From Croceibacterium_A sp044506565 (lineage in GTDB: Bacteria; Pseudomonadota; Alphaproteobacteria; Sphingomonadales; Sphingomonadaceae), in the NCBI GenBank assembly GCA_044506565.1, contig JBIQKN010000039.1, positions 1 through 24,925 of the forward strand: 24,925 nt of DNA, in the 5' to 3' direction. Position 1 is the stretch's first letter, and each line of letters starts with the position of its first letter. This document shows, in pieces, positions 6,766 through 14,604 of this stretch. The notes under the pieces are model-generated. The model saw only the letters and a program-made list of their open reading frames with translations. It was not told the origin of the DNA and searched no databases. Made by a program: the position numbers and the translations under genes.

Positions 6766-9700
6766 TGGCCGGCGACGAGGATCCCGCTGGCGCTGTCGCC
6801 GAACCGATCCCGCCGCGCTTCGCTCGGGGGCGGCGCCTCCTGCGCTGGCTCGGTGTCGCGCTTACGGGGCTGCTCGTCCTTTTCGCGCTGGTGATCGCCT
6901 GGCTGCACACCGGGTGGGGGCGCCAGTGGATCGCCGAGCGGATCGCTGCCTATGCTCCTGCATCGGGCCTGTCGGTCGAAGTCGGCCGGATCGAAGGATC
7001 GGTGCTGTGGAGCGCGACGCTCCACGACGTGAAGCTGCGCGACGCGGAGGGAACGCTATTCCTCGAAGTTCCTGAAGTCGATCTCAACTGGCGGCCGCTC
7101 AAGTTCTTCGTCACGGGACTCGACGTGCGTCACCTCGTTCTCCACGAGGGCACGCTCTACGCCGCGCCCGAGCTCGAACCGGGCGATCCCGACGCGCCGA
7201 TCCTGCCCGACTTCGACATCCGCATCGACCGCTTCGTGGTCGACGACCTGACCGTCGCCGAGGGCCTGCTCGGAGAAGAGCGGGTGGTCGATTTCCGCGC
7301 GCAGGCCGACGTGCGCGACGGTCGGGTGCTGCTCGACGCCGAAGGCGACCTCGGCGGCGGCGATACGTTCGACGCCCTGGTCGACGCGATGCCCGACGGC
7401 GACCGGTTCGACCTCGACCTCGATTATCGGGCGCCCGCCGGAGGACTTCTCGCCAGCCTCACCGGGAGCGAGCTGGACTCGCGGGCCCGCATGGTCGGCC
7501 ACGGATCGTGGGAGGCGTGGGACGGGGCGTTCGTGGTCACCCGGGGCGACACGAGCGTCGCCGCCCTCAAGCTCACCAATCGCGGGGGGGTGTATCGCAT
7601 CGTCGGCCAGGTCCGGCCGGAGGGATACGTGACGGGCCTTCCGGCCCAGGCGCTGGGCGAGGTCGTGTCGCTGGCGGGGGTCGGCACGCTCAAGGACAGC
7701 GTGCTCGACGGCAGCGTCGCGGTGCGGGGCCGCGGGGTGAACTTCGATGCCGAGGGCGCGCTCGATCTCGGCTCGAACGCCTTCGACGGCTTCGAGACGC
7801 AACTCGTGCTGCTCGATTCGGAGCTTTTCGGACCCGGCCTCACCTTCCGCGAGGCCGTTGTGCGGGCGACCTTCGACGGTCCGTTTCGCCGCTTTTCGGC
7901 GCCGATAGAGCTGACCGTGGGCGAGGCCGATCTCGGCGGCACCGTTCTCCGGGATCTCGCCGAGCGCGGCACGCTGACCTACGACGGCACGCGCTGGGTC
8001 CTGCCGCTCGACGCGTCCGTGGCGCGGATCACCAGCGGCAATACGCTGATCGATCCGCGGCTCGTCGGCGGACGCCTGCGCGGCACGCTGGTCCTGGCCG
8101 GCGACCGGTTGACCTCCGACGACCTCCAGCTGCGGTTCCCGGGCATGGCTGCCGACCTCACGCTGCGCGGCGACATCGCGCGTGGCGGCTATGCGCTCGC
8201 CGGCCCGGTCGAGGCGCGCGGCCTCGTGCTCGAAAACCTCGGCACCGTCGATGCCGGGGCGAAGATCGTGTTCCGCATCGGCAACGCGGTGCCGTGGTCG
8301 CTGCAGGCGAACTTCACCGGCCGCATGCCGCGGGTGACCAACGCCACGCTGGCCAACATCGCCGGCGACAACATCCGCTTCCAGGGCGGCGTGACGCTGG
8401 GCTCCGGCCGGCCGATCGTGTTCGACCGGACGCGGCTGACCGCGAGCAAACTGACGCTGACCGTCGACGGGCGCGTCGAGCAGGGGCGTACGACACTCGC
8501 CGGCAACGGACGCCACGTCGATTACGGTCCCTTCACCGTCGAGGCTGCGTTGGCCGACGACGGTCCGACCGCCACGCTGGTGTTCGACAATCCGTACCCG
8601 CCGGCGGGCCTGCGCGACGTGCGCATCGCGCTCGCGCCGACGCCCGACGGGTTCCGTATTGAAACCGAGGGCCAGTCCGCGCTCGGGCCGTTCGACGGGC
8701 TCGTCGACCTGACCATGCCCGAAGGCGGTCCGACGCGTATCGGCATCGGGCGGCTCGACGTCTGGCGTACCTCGGTGACCGGGGATCTGACGCTTGGCGA
8801 CGAGGCGATCGCGGGCACGCTGGCGCTTGCTGGCGGTGGGATCGACGGCACCGTCATGCTGGCACCGCGCGGCGGCGGGCAGGGTTTCGACATCGCCCTG
8901 ACGGCCGACGACGCGACCTTCGGCGGGGCCACTCCGCTGGCGATCGCCGAGGCCACGATCGACGTCAGCGGTACCGTCGGGGGCGGAAACTGGACCGTCA
9001 GCGGCAGCGCTCGCGGGGGTGGGCTCAGCTACGGGTCGCTGTTCCTCGGCCGGTTCGCGGGCCGCGCCGAGGTGACCAACGGGAGCGGCACGTTCCAGGC
9101 TTCGGTGACCGGGCGCCGGGAGGCACGCTTTGCGCTGCAGGTCGCGGGACAGGTCGCGCCCGATCGCATCGCGGTCGCCGCGCGTGGGGACTATGGCGGA
9201 CGCGACATCACGATGCCGCGCCGCGCGGTCCTGCTGAAGACGGCCGATGGAGGGTGGGAGCTGCAGAGGACCCAGCTCGGTTTCGGCAGTGGCTTCATGC
9301 TCGCCGAAGGCCGCTTCGGTGGCGAGCAGCCGCCCCAGGGCCGGCTCAGCCTGGCGAGGATGCCGCTGTCGCTGCTCGATGCAGCCGGGGCCGAACTTGG
9401 GCTCGGCGGCACGGTCTCGGGCATCGTCGATCTTGGCGCCGGGCCCAACGGCGTCCCGACAGGCGAGGCGCGCGTGCTGGTCGACGACCTGACGCGCTCG
9501 GGCTTCGTGTTGACGTCGCGGCCGATCGACCTCGCGCTGGTCGCGCGCCTTTCGCCGAGCCAGCTGCAGGCGCGAGCGGTCATGAAGGACAACGGCCAGA
9601 CCGAGGGGCGTCTCCAGGCGCGCATTTCCAACCTTCCCGCGGCGGGCGGGTTGACCGACCGGCTCTATGCGGGCGATCTCTTCGCCCAGCTGCGCTTCGA

Positions 9701-10970
9701 TGGGCCGGCCGACGCCCTCTGGCGGCTTGCGGCGCTCGACCTGATCGACCTCTCGGGCACCGTCCAGGTCGCGGCCGACGTCACCGGTTCGCTGGCGAAT
9801 CCGCAGGTTCGCGGTTCGCTCGCCGGCGACTCGCTCCGGGTCCAGAGCGCGCTGACGGGTACCGACATCCGCAGCGTCCGCGCGCGCGGCCGCTTCTCCG
9901 GCTCACGGCTGCAGCTCGCGAGTTTTGCCGGCACGGCCCCGAACGGCGGCGCCGTCAGCGGCAGCGGCTTCGTCGATCTCGCCGGGATGACCGGCGGGCG
10001 AGGCCCGCGGATCGACATCCGGCTGGCAGCGCGCGATGCCGAGATTCTCGACCTCTCGAACATGGGCGCCACTGTCACCGGACCGATGCGCATCGTCTCC
10101 GACGGCGTCGGTGGGACGATCGCCGGGCGGCTGCGCGTATCCGAGGCCCGCTGGCAGCTCGGCGTGGCTGCGGAAGCGCAGCAATTGCCGAATATCCGCA
10201 CCCGCGAAATCAACCTGCCGCCCGACGTCCGTGTTGCGGCCGCCCCGAGTGCGCCGTGGCGCTACCTGATCGACGCCACCGCGCCGGGCGGGGTCGAAGT
10301 CGACGGGATGGGACTCGACAGCGAATGGAGCGCCGACATCCGCCTGCGCGGGACGACCGAGAGCCCGCGCATCAACGGCGAGGCGCGGGTCGTGCCGCGC
10401 CAGGGGTTCTATTCCTTCGCCGGGGTCCGCTTCGAGATGACCCGCGGGGCGATCTACTTCACCGGGGAATCGCCGCCCGACCCGCGTCTCGACATACGCG
10501 CCGAAACCGAGGTCGAAGGGCTCAGCGTGGTGGTGACCGTCACCGGGAACTCGAGTCTGCCTGAGATCGCCTTCAGCTCCGTGCCCGCGCTGCCGGAAGA
10601 GGAGCTACTGGCCCGGATGCTGTTCGGCGACGGGATCGCCAACCTGTCTGCGACCGACGCGCTGCAGCTCGGCGCGGCGGTGGCCAGCTTGCGCGGCGGC
10701 GGAGGGATGGATCCGATCAACCAGTTGCGGACCTCGATCGGCCTCGACCGTCTGCGCATCGTCCCCGCCGACCCGGCGCTCGACCGTCGAACCGCGATCG
10801 CCCTCGGCAAGAACTTCGGCCGTCGCTTCTACGGGGAACTGATCACCGACGGGCAGGGCTACAGCGCCACCGAGGTCGAGTTCCGCGTGACCAGCTGGCT
10901 GTCGCTACTGGCCAGCGTCAGCACGATCGGCCGGCAGAGCGTCCGCGCCGAGTACCGGCGGGACTACTGA
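6765..10970 (+). CDS. tamB: TamB translocation and assembly module, inner-membrane anchored
   Basis: Very large AsmA/VPS13-like protein thought to bridge the inner and outer membranes, partnering TamA and implicated in phospholipid transport. 1401 residues. One N-terminal transmembrane helix (about 27-47, WLGVALTGLLVLFALVIAWL) is followed by a long periplasmic, glycine- and beta-rich region. The C-terminal TamB (DUF490) domain covers about the last 350 residues, with EARVVPRQGFYSFAGVRFEM and a terminal DRLRIVPADPALDRRTAIALGKNFG. The start ATG shares its A with the tamA stop (TGATG), implying translational coupling. It ends just before a hairpin terminator. No frameshift is seen. Confidence 0.93.
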   Translation: MAGDEDPAGAVAEPIPPRFARGRRLLRWLGVALTGLLVLFALVIAWLHTGWGRQWIAERIAAYAPASGLSVEVGRIEGSVLWSATLHDVKLRDAEGTLFLEVPEVDLNWRPLKFFVTGLDVRHLVLHEGTLYAAPELEPGDPDAPILPDFDIRIDRFVVDDLTVAEGLLGEERVVDFRAQADVRDGRVLLDAEGDLGGGDTFDALVDAMPDGDRFDLDLDYRAPAGGLLASLTGSELDSRARMVGHGSWEAWDGAFVVTRGDTSVAALKLTNRGGVYRIVGQVRPEGYVTGLPAQALGEVVSLAGVGTLKDSVLDGSVAVRGRGVNFDAEGALDLGSNAFDGFETQLVLLDSELFGPGLTFREAVVRATFDGPFRRFSAPIELTVGEADLGGTVLRDLAERGTLTYDGTRWVLPLDASVARITSGNTLIDPRLVGGRLRGTLVLAGDRLTSDDLQLRFPGMAADLTLRGDIARGGYALAGPVEARGLVLENLGTVDAGAKIVFRIGNAVPWSLQANFTGRMPRVTNATLANIAGDNIRFQGGVTLGSGRPIVFDRTRLTASKLTLTVDGRVEQGRTTLAGNGRHVDYGPFTVEAALADDGPTATLVFDNPYPPAGLRDVRIALAPTPDGFRIETEGQSALGPFDGLVDLTMPEGGPTRIGIGRLDVWRTSVTGDLTLGDEAIAGTLALAGGGIDGTVMLAPRGGGQGFDIALTADDATFGGATPLAIAEATIDVSGTVGGGNWTVSGSARGGGLSYGSLFLGRFAGRAEVTNGSGTFQASVTGRREARFALQVAGQVAPDRIAVAARGDYGGRDITMPRRAVLLKTADGGWELQRTQLGFGSGFMLAEGRFGGEQPPQGRLSLARMPLSLLDAAGAELGLGGTVSGIVDLGAGPNGVPTGEARVLVDDLTRSGFVLTSRPIDLALVARLSPSQLQARAVMKDNGQTEGRLQARISNLPAAGGLTDRLYAGDLFAQLRFDGPADALWRLAALDLIDLSGTVQVAADVTGSLANPQVRGSLAGDSLRVQSALTGTDIRSVRARGRFSGSRLQLASFAGTAPNGGAVSGSGFVDLAGMTGGRGPRIDIRLAARDAEILDLSNMGATVTGPMRIVSDGVGGTIAGRLRVSEARWQLGVAAEAQQLPNIRTREINLPPDVRVAAAPSAPWRYLIDATAPGGVEVDGMGLDSEWSADIRLRGTTESPRINGEARVVPRQGFYSFAGVRFEMTRGAIYFTGESPPDPRLDIRAETEVEGLSVVVTVTGNSSLPEIAFSSVPALPEEELLARMLFGDGIANLSATDALQLGAAVASLRGGGGMDPINQLRTSIGLDRLRIVPADPALDRRTAIALGKNFGRRFYGELITDGQGYSATEVEFRVTSWLSLLASVSTIGRQSVRAEYRRDY

Positions 10971-11026
10971 GCCTTCCGTCGGCGCTCGCAGGAATCTCGG
11001 CCCTCGTCCCGTCTCCAAACGAAGAA

Positions 11027-11053
11027 GGGGCGCCCGGTTGGACCGGACGCCCC
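11027..11053 (-). terminator. Hairpin terminator between tamB and glnA
   Basis: GGGGCG (11027-11032) pairs with CGCCCC (11048-11053), and after one C-A mismatch CCGG (11034-11037) pairs with CCGG (11043-11046) around a TTGGA loop. On the minus strand the stem is followed by a T-rich run (TTCTTCGTTT), so it best fits intrinsic termination of glnA. It may also stop tamB transcription from the other side, although the plus-strand flank is not T-rich. Confidence 0.75.
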
Positions 11054-11079
11054 CGTCATTCGCAGCGTCTCCCGAAGGA

Positions 11080-12489
11080 TCAGGCGCTGTAGTACATGTC
11101 GAACTCGACCGGGCTCGGAGTGGTCTCGAACCGGCTGACCTCTTCCCACTTGAGATCGGAGTAGGCGTCGATCTGCTCCTTGGAGAACACGTCGCCCTTG
11201 AGCAGGAACTCGTGGTCGGCCTGGAGCGACTCGAGCGCCTCACGCAGGCTGCCGCATACGGTCGGCACCTCGGCGAGCTCGGCCGGCGGCAGGTCGTAGA
11301 GGTTCTTGTCCATCGCCTCGCCCGGGTGGATCTTGTTCTGGATCCCGTCGAGGCCGGCCATCAGCAGCGCCGAGTAGGCGAGGTACGGGTTGGCCATCGC
11401 GTCGGGGAAGCGGAACTCGACCCGCTTGGCCTTTTCGCCGGAGCCGTACGGGATACGGCACGAGGCCGAGCGGTTGCGCGCCGAGTAGGCGAGCAGCACC
11501 GGCGCCTCGAAGCCCGGCACCAGCCGCTTGTAGCTGTTGGTGGTCGGGTTGGTGAACGCGTTGAGCGCCTTGGCGTGCTTGATGACGCCGCCGATGTAGT
11601 ACAGGCAGGCGTCCGAGAGGCCCGCGTAGCCGTTGCCGGCGAACAGCGGCTTGCCGCCCTTCCACAGCGACATGTGGGTGTGCATGCCGCTGCCGTTATC
11701 GTCCTTGATCGGCTTGGGCATGAAGGTGGCGGTCTTGCCGTAGGCGTGCGCAACCATGTGCACGACGTACTTGTAGATCTGCATCCGGTCGGCGGTCTCG
11801 ACCAGCGTGCCGAACGTCAGACCGAGCTCGTGCTGCGCGGCCGCGACCTCGTGGTGGTGCTTGTCGCACGGCAGGCCCATCTCGAGCATCGTCGAGACCA
11901 TCTCGCCGCGGATGTCCTGCGCACTGTCGACCGGGGCTACCGGGAAGTAGCCGCCCTTGGCGCGCGGCCGGTGGGCGAGGTTGCCGCCTTCGAGCTCGGA
12001 GCCGGTGTTGGTCGGCAGCTCGATGTCGTCGATCTGGTAGCCCGAGCCGGCGTAGCCGTCCTCGAAGCGGACGTCGTCGAACATGAAGAACTCGGCTTCG
12101 GGGCCGACGTAGACGGTGTCGCCGATGCCGGTCGACTTGAGGTAGGCCTCGGCCCGCTTGGCAGTCGAGCGCGGGTCGCGACCGTAGAGCTCGCCGGTGG
12201 ACGGCTCGACGATGTCGCAGTTGATGATCATCATCGGGGTCGCGCTGAACGGATCGATCCACACCGCGTCGAGGTCGGGCTTGAGGATCATGTCGGACTC
12301 GTTGATCGTCTTCCAGCCGGCGATCGACGAACCGTCGAACATCAGGCCTTCATCGAGCGCATCCTCGTCGATGACCTTCGAGACCATCGACAGGTGCTGC
12401 CACTTGCCCTTGGGATCGGTGAAGCGAAGATCGACCCATTCGATCTCCTCTTCCTTGATCCGCTTCACGATGTCCGCTGCACTGGCCAT
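11080..12489 (-). CDS. glnA: Glutamine synthetase type I
   Basis: ATP-dependent ligation of ammonium to glutamate, the main ammonium-assimilation step; a cytosolic dodecamer. 469 residues, the length of the classic GSI enzyme. Seen: the N-terminal beta-grasp (EEIEWVDLRFTDPKGKWQHLSM), a DGSSIAGW motif, the catalytic glutamate block GPEAEFFMFDDVR, the ATP region KPIKDDNGSGMHTHMS, and NRSASCRIPYG. Y398 in NLYDLPPAEL is the conserved adenylylation tyrosine, so control by GlnE is expected. The start ATG follows AGGAAGGA on the minus strand. It lies 159 bases downstream of glnB, with a hairpin array between them, and ends at the terminator at 11027-11053. Confidence 0.97.
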   Translation of the reverse strand: MASAADIVKRIKEEEIEWVDLRFTDPKGKWQHLSMVSKVIDEDALDEGLMFDGSSIAGWKTINESDMILKPDLDAVWIDPFSATPMMIINCDIVEPSTGELYGRDPRSTAKRAEAYLKSTGIGDTVYVGPEAEFFMFDDVRFEDGYAGSGYQIDDIELPTNTGSELEGGNLAHRPRAKGGYFPVAPVDSAQDIRGEMVSTMLEMGLPCDKHHHEVAAAQHELGLTFGTLVETADRMQIYKYVVHMVAHAYGKTATFMPKPIKDDNGSGMHTHMSLWKGGKPLFAGNGYAGLSDACLYYIGGVIKHAKALNAFTNPTTNSYKRLVPGFEAPVLLAYSARNRSASCRIPYGSGEKAKRVEFRFPDAMANPYLAYSALLMAGLDGIQNKIHPGEAMDKNLYDLPPAELAEVPTVCGSLREALESLQADHEFLLKGDVFSKEQIDAYSDLKWEEVSRFETTPSPVEFDMYYSA

Positions 12490-12648
12490 GGTATTCCTTC
12501 CTGGACTTGTCCCCTCCCGCCCAGGGTGGGGTTAATTGAACGGCCCCTCCGACGCGGAGGGATAGGGGTAGGCATCGGGAGCCGGCGCCGGCCTGCTCCC
12601 GTACCCTCCCGATTTCCCCGCAGACGCGGGAACTCGGGAGGGGAAAAC
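12490..12648. repeat. Hairpin/repeat cluster between glnB and glnA
   Basis: This 159-base gap between glnB (upstream) and glnA is nearly filled with inverted repeats. CCCTCCCGA (12604-12612) pairs with TCGGGAGGG (12634-12642), with further pairing inside. CCCTCCG (12545-12551) pairs with CGGAGGG (12555-12561) around ACG. GGGAGC (12577-12582) pairs with GCTCCC (12595-12600) and encloses the palindrome CCGGCGCCGG. CCCTCCCG words of this sort resemble repetitive intergenic elements of sphingomonads (from memory). No T-run follows a stem in the glnB direction, so they look more like RNA-processing or attenuation structures than a terminator. The glnA ribosome-binding site lies at 12495-12505. Confidence 0.6.
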
Positions 12649-12987
12649 TCAGATCGCCGCCTCGTCCTTCTCGCCGGTGCGGATTCGCAACGCGGACTCG
12701 ATGTTCGAGACGAAGATCTTGCCGTCGCCGATGCGCCCCGTGGCCGCGGCCGCGGCGATCGCCTCGACGACCTGCTCGGCCTGGGCGTCGGGCACGACGA
12801 CCTCCAGCTTCACCTTGGGCAGAAAATCGACGACGTACTCGGCGCCCCGGTACAGCTCGGTATGTCCCTTCTGCCGGCCGAAACCCTTGGCCTCGGTCAC
12901 GGTGATTCCCGAGACTCCGACTTCGTGCAGCGCCTCCTTCACTTCGTCGAGCTTGAACGGCTTGATGATGGCCTCGATCTTTTTCAC
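12649..12987 (-). CDS. glnB: Nitrogen regulatory protein PII
   Basis: Small trimeric signal protein sensing 2-oxoglutarate, ATP/ADP and, via uridylylation, glutamine. It typically controls GlnE and NtrB and hence GlnA. 112 residues from the GTG at 12987, exactly the family length and starting VKKIEAIIKPFKLDEVK. The T-loop PII signature YRGAEY (46-51) carries the uridylylation tyrosine Y51. The C-terminal signature includes ATGRIGDGKIFV. GGGGA lies just upstream of the GTG; a TTG five codons earlier is in frame but unnecessary. Lying directly upstream of glnA, it is GlnB rather than the amtB-linked GlnK. A sigma-54-like site is about 70 bases upstream. Confidence 0.96.
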   Translation of the reverse strand: MKKIEAIIKPFKLDEVKEALHEVGVSGITVTEAKGFGRQKGHTELYRGAEYVVDFLPKVKLEVVVPDAQAEQVVEAIAAAAATGRIGDGKIFVSNIESALRIRTGEKDEAAI

Positions 12988-13057
12988 TGGTCCCCTGCCC
13001 AAGTCTGGTCCGGGCGCGCGAACGCCGGACGGCTTTCACCATCCCCCGGCACTGTTC

Positions 13058-13074
13058 TTCAAGAATCGTGCCAA
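13058..13074 (-). promoter_or_regulatory. Sigma-54 (RpoN)-like promoter for glnB-glnA
   Basis: The minus strand reads TTGGCACGATTCTTGAA. The -24 box TTGGCACG matches the consensus fully. After the correct spacing the -12 box is TTGA instead of TTGC, one mismatch at a conserved position. Transcription would start about 60 bases before the glnB GTG. Proteobacterial glnBA operons are often RpoN/NtrC dependent, which supports the call. Confidence 0.6.
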
Positions 13075-13101
13075 GGCGCTGCCGCAGGAGGTAGACAATC
13101 G

Positions 13102-13213
13102 CGTTGCGCGGCGAAAGGGCGGATTCGCAACGATACGCGTGGATCAGGCGCCGCCCCCGACGCGATATTGCGCGCTGGGGACACCCGGTGATGTGCAAGT
13201 TTCGGGCACTTGC
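13102..13213. promoter_or_regulatory. Upstream dyads of glnB, candidate activator sites
   Basis: Two perfect inverted repeats lie upstream of the sigma-54-like site: CGTTGCG (13102-13108) with CGCAACG (13126-13132), spacer 17, and GCAAGT (13195-13200) with ACTTGC (13208-13213), spacer 7. Their distance upstream suits enhancer sites for an NtrC-type activator, though neither matches the NtrC consensus TGCACC-N5-GGTGCA well. The second ends 18 bases before the argC stop codon and could also serve argC 3'-end structure. Confidence 0.3.
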
Positions 13214-13230
13214 TGCCGCTTAATTGGGCA

Positions 13231-14160
13231 TCACAGCCGAAGGCCGGCGGTTTCCTCGAGCCCGGCCATCAGGTTGAGCGACTGCACCGCCGCGCCGCTT
13301 GCGCCCTTGCCGAGGTTGTCGAGCACCGCGACGAGGCGCGCCTGCGTGCCGTCCGGCGAGGCGAAGACGTGGAGCTCCATCGCGTCGTTCGGCTCGGCCG
13401 ACCGCCGGAGCAGCAGCTCGCCGTCGTCGGGCATCGCGCCCATCCGCACCACACGGCTCGCTCCGTAGAACGCGGCGAGCCACTCGCGCATCGCCTCGGG
13501 CGTCCCGGCACCGGGCATAGCCGCGAGCGGAAGCGGGACCTCGACCACCATTCCGCGATGCGCGGGGATCACCGCCGGGGAGAACAGCGGCGCGCGCGTG
13601 AGGCCGCAGCGCTGCTGCATTTCGGGGACGTGTTTGTGCCCGAGTTCGAGGGCGTAGCCGCGCCAGGCGATGTCGGCATCGTCCTCGAACCGCGCGATCA
13701 GCGACTTGCCGCCGCCCGAGTAGCCCGAGACGGCGTTGCAGGTGTACGGCCAGTCGGCCGGCAACAGCCCTGCGCGCACGAGCGGGGCGACCAGCCCGAT
13801 GAACCCGGTCGAATAGCATCCGGGGTTCGACACCATCTGCGCCTCGGCCACGACCGTATGGCCGACGACCTCGGCAAACCCGTAAACCCATCCCGGGGCC
13901 ACGCGATGCGCGGTCGAGGCATCGATGACCCGCACCTTGCTCCCCGCATCGATCAGCGCCACCGCCTCGCGCGCCGCGTCATCGGGCAGGCACAGGATCG
14001 CGAAGTCGGCGTCATTGAGCGCCTCGCGCCGGGCGGCAGGGTCCTTGCGGCGGGCATCGTCGAGCGTCACCAGTTCGAACTCGGCGCGGTCGGCGAGCCG
14101 ATCGGCGATCTCGAGCCCGGTCGTGCCGGCGGCTCCGTCGATGAATACCGTATACGCCAT
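13231..14160 (-). CDS. argC: N-acetyl-gamma-glutamyl-phosphate reductase, type 2
   Basis: NADPH-dependent reduction of N-acetyl-glutamyl-5-phosphate to the semialdehyde, step 3 of arginine synthesis; cytosolic. 309 residues, the short type-2 form. The N-terminal nucleotide motif is DGAAGTTG (8-15). The active-site cysteine is C115 in VSNPGCYSTGF, and the catalytic histidine region is LELGHKHVPEMQ (171-182). The ATG at 14160 shares its A with the stop of the SH3 gene (TGATG), implying coupled translation. It lies 243 bases upstream of glnB on the same strand; the nitrogen promoter sits in that gap, so glnBA probably has its own transcript. Confidence 0.95.
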   Translation of the reverse strand: MAYTVFIDGAAGTTGLEIADRLADRAEFELVTLDDARRKDPAARREALNDADFAILCLPDDAAREAVALIDAGSKVRVIDASTAHRVAPGWVYGFAEVVGHTVVAEAQMVSNPGCYSTGFIGLVAPLVRAGLLPADWPYTCNAVSGYSGGGKSLIARFEDDADIAWRGYALELGHKHVPEMQQRCGLTRAPLFSPAVIPAHRGMVVEVPLPLAAMPGAGTPEAMREWLAAFYGASRVVRMGAMPDDGELLLRRSAEPNDAMELHVFASPDGTQARLVAVLDNLGKGASGAAVQSLNLMAGLEETAGLRL

Positions 14161-14564
14161 CACGGCAGGACCTCGAGCCGGTCGACGTGGATGTAGCCCA
14201 CCGGCCCGCCGAGCCCGAGGCAACCCCAGGCCCAGCTGCCGGTGACGTCGAGGACCTCGAAGCTGTCACCCTCCATCAGCGAACAGATCTCTTCGGCATC
14301 TTCGGCCGGCGCCGCGAAGAGCGTTGCGCCGCCCGGCATGACGCTGCGCGGCTGCGGCACGGCATAGTGCGGGACGAAATATTTCCCGGCGAGGCCGATG
14401 TGCGCGAGATCGCCGCGCAACGGGACGATGCGCGGGTCTGCCTTCGGCGCGGGCCCGGCAAGCGCGAACGGTCCTTGCGGGGTGCTGGCGGGTTGGTCTG
14501 CTATCGTAGGTACCTGCGGATTTCGTGCTGGCGCGCGATTAGACGCGGCGGCCCGGGGGAGCAA
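14160..14564 (-). CDS. SH3-domain-only protein (possible truncated NlpC/P60-type peptidase)
   Basis: Small protein with a bacterial SH3-like domain: DPRIVPLRGDLAHIGLAGKY, then YAVPQPRSVMPGGATLFAAP, then GDSFEVLDVTGSWAWG and VGYIHVDRLEVLP at the C-terminus. From memory, this arrangement resembles the N-terminal SH3 part of C40 (NlpC/P60) peptidases often found beside the M17 aminopeptidase gene in sphingomonads, but no catalytic Cys-His domain follows. The start is unclear. TTG at 14564 (134 residues) is the only usual start codon downstream of the previous gene that keeps the whole domain. An ATA at 14504 (114 residues, IADQPASTPQGPFALAG) sits where a homologous start could be expected. It lies between the aminopeptidase and argC and overlaps argC by one base. 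It is either a live cell-wall-binding protein or a decayed gene. Confidence 0.6.
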   Translation of the reverse strand: MLPRAAASNRAPARNPQVPTIADQPASTPQGPFALAGPAPKADPRIVPLRGDLAHIGLAGKYFVPHYAVPQPRSVMPGGATLFAAPAEDAEEICSLMEGDSFEVLDVTGSWAWGCLGLGGPVGYIHVDRLEVLP

Positions 14565-14604
14565 GCGGTGGCGTGAGGCGAATGTTCCCGGCCGACCGGG
14601 GCCG

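Noticed and set aside
11038..13191. Long plus-strand open frame (717 codons) across glnA and glnB
   Set aside because: It is antisense to two unmistakable genes; its arginine/valine/glycine-rich translation is the usual high-GC shadow and matches no family.
13178..13200. NtrC-like site near TGCAC...GGTGT on the minus strand
   Set aside because: Too many mismatches and wrong spacing against TGCACC-N5-GGTGCA.
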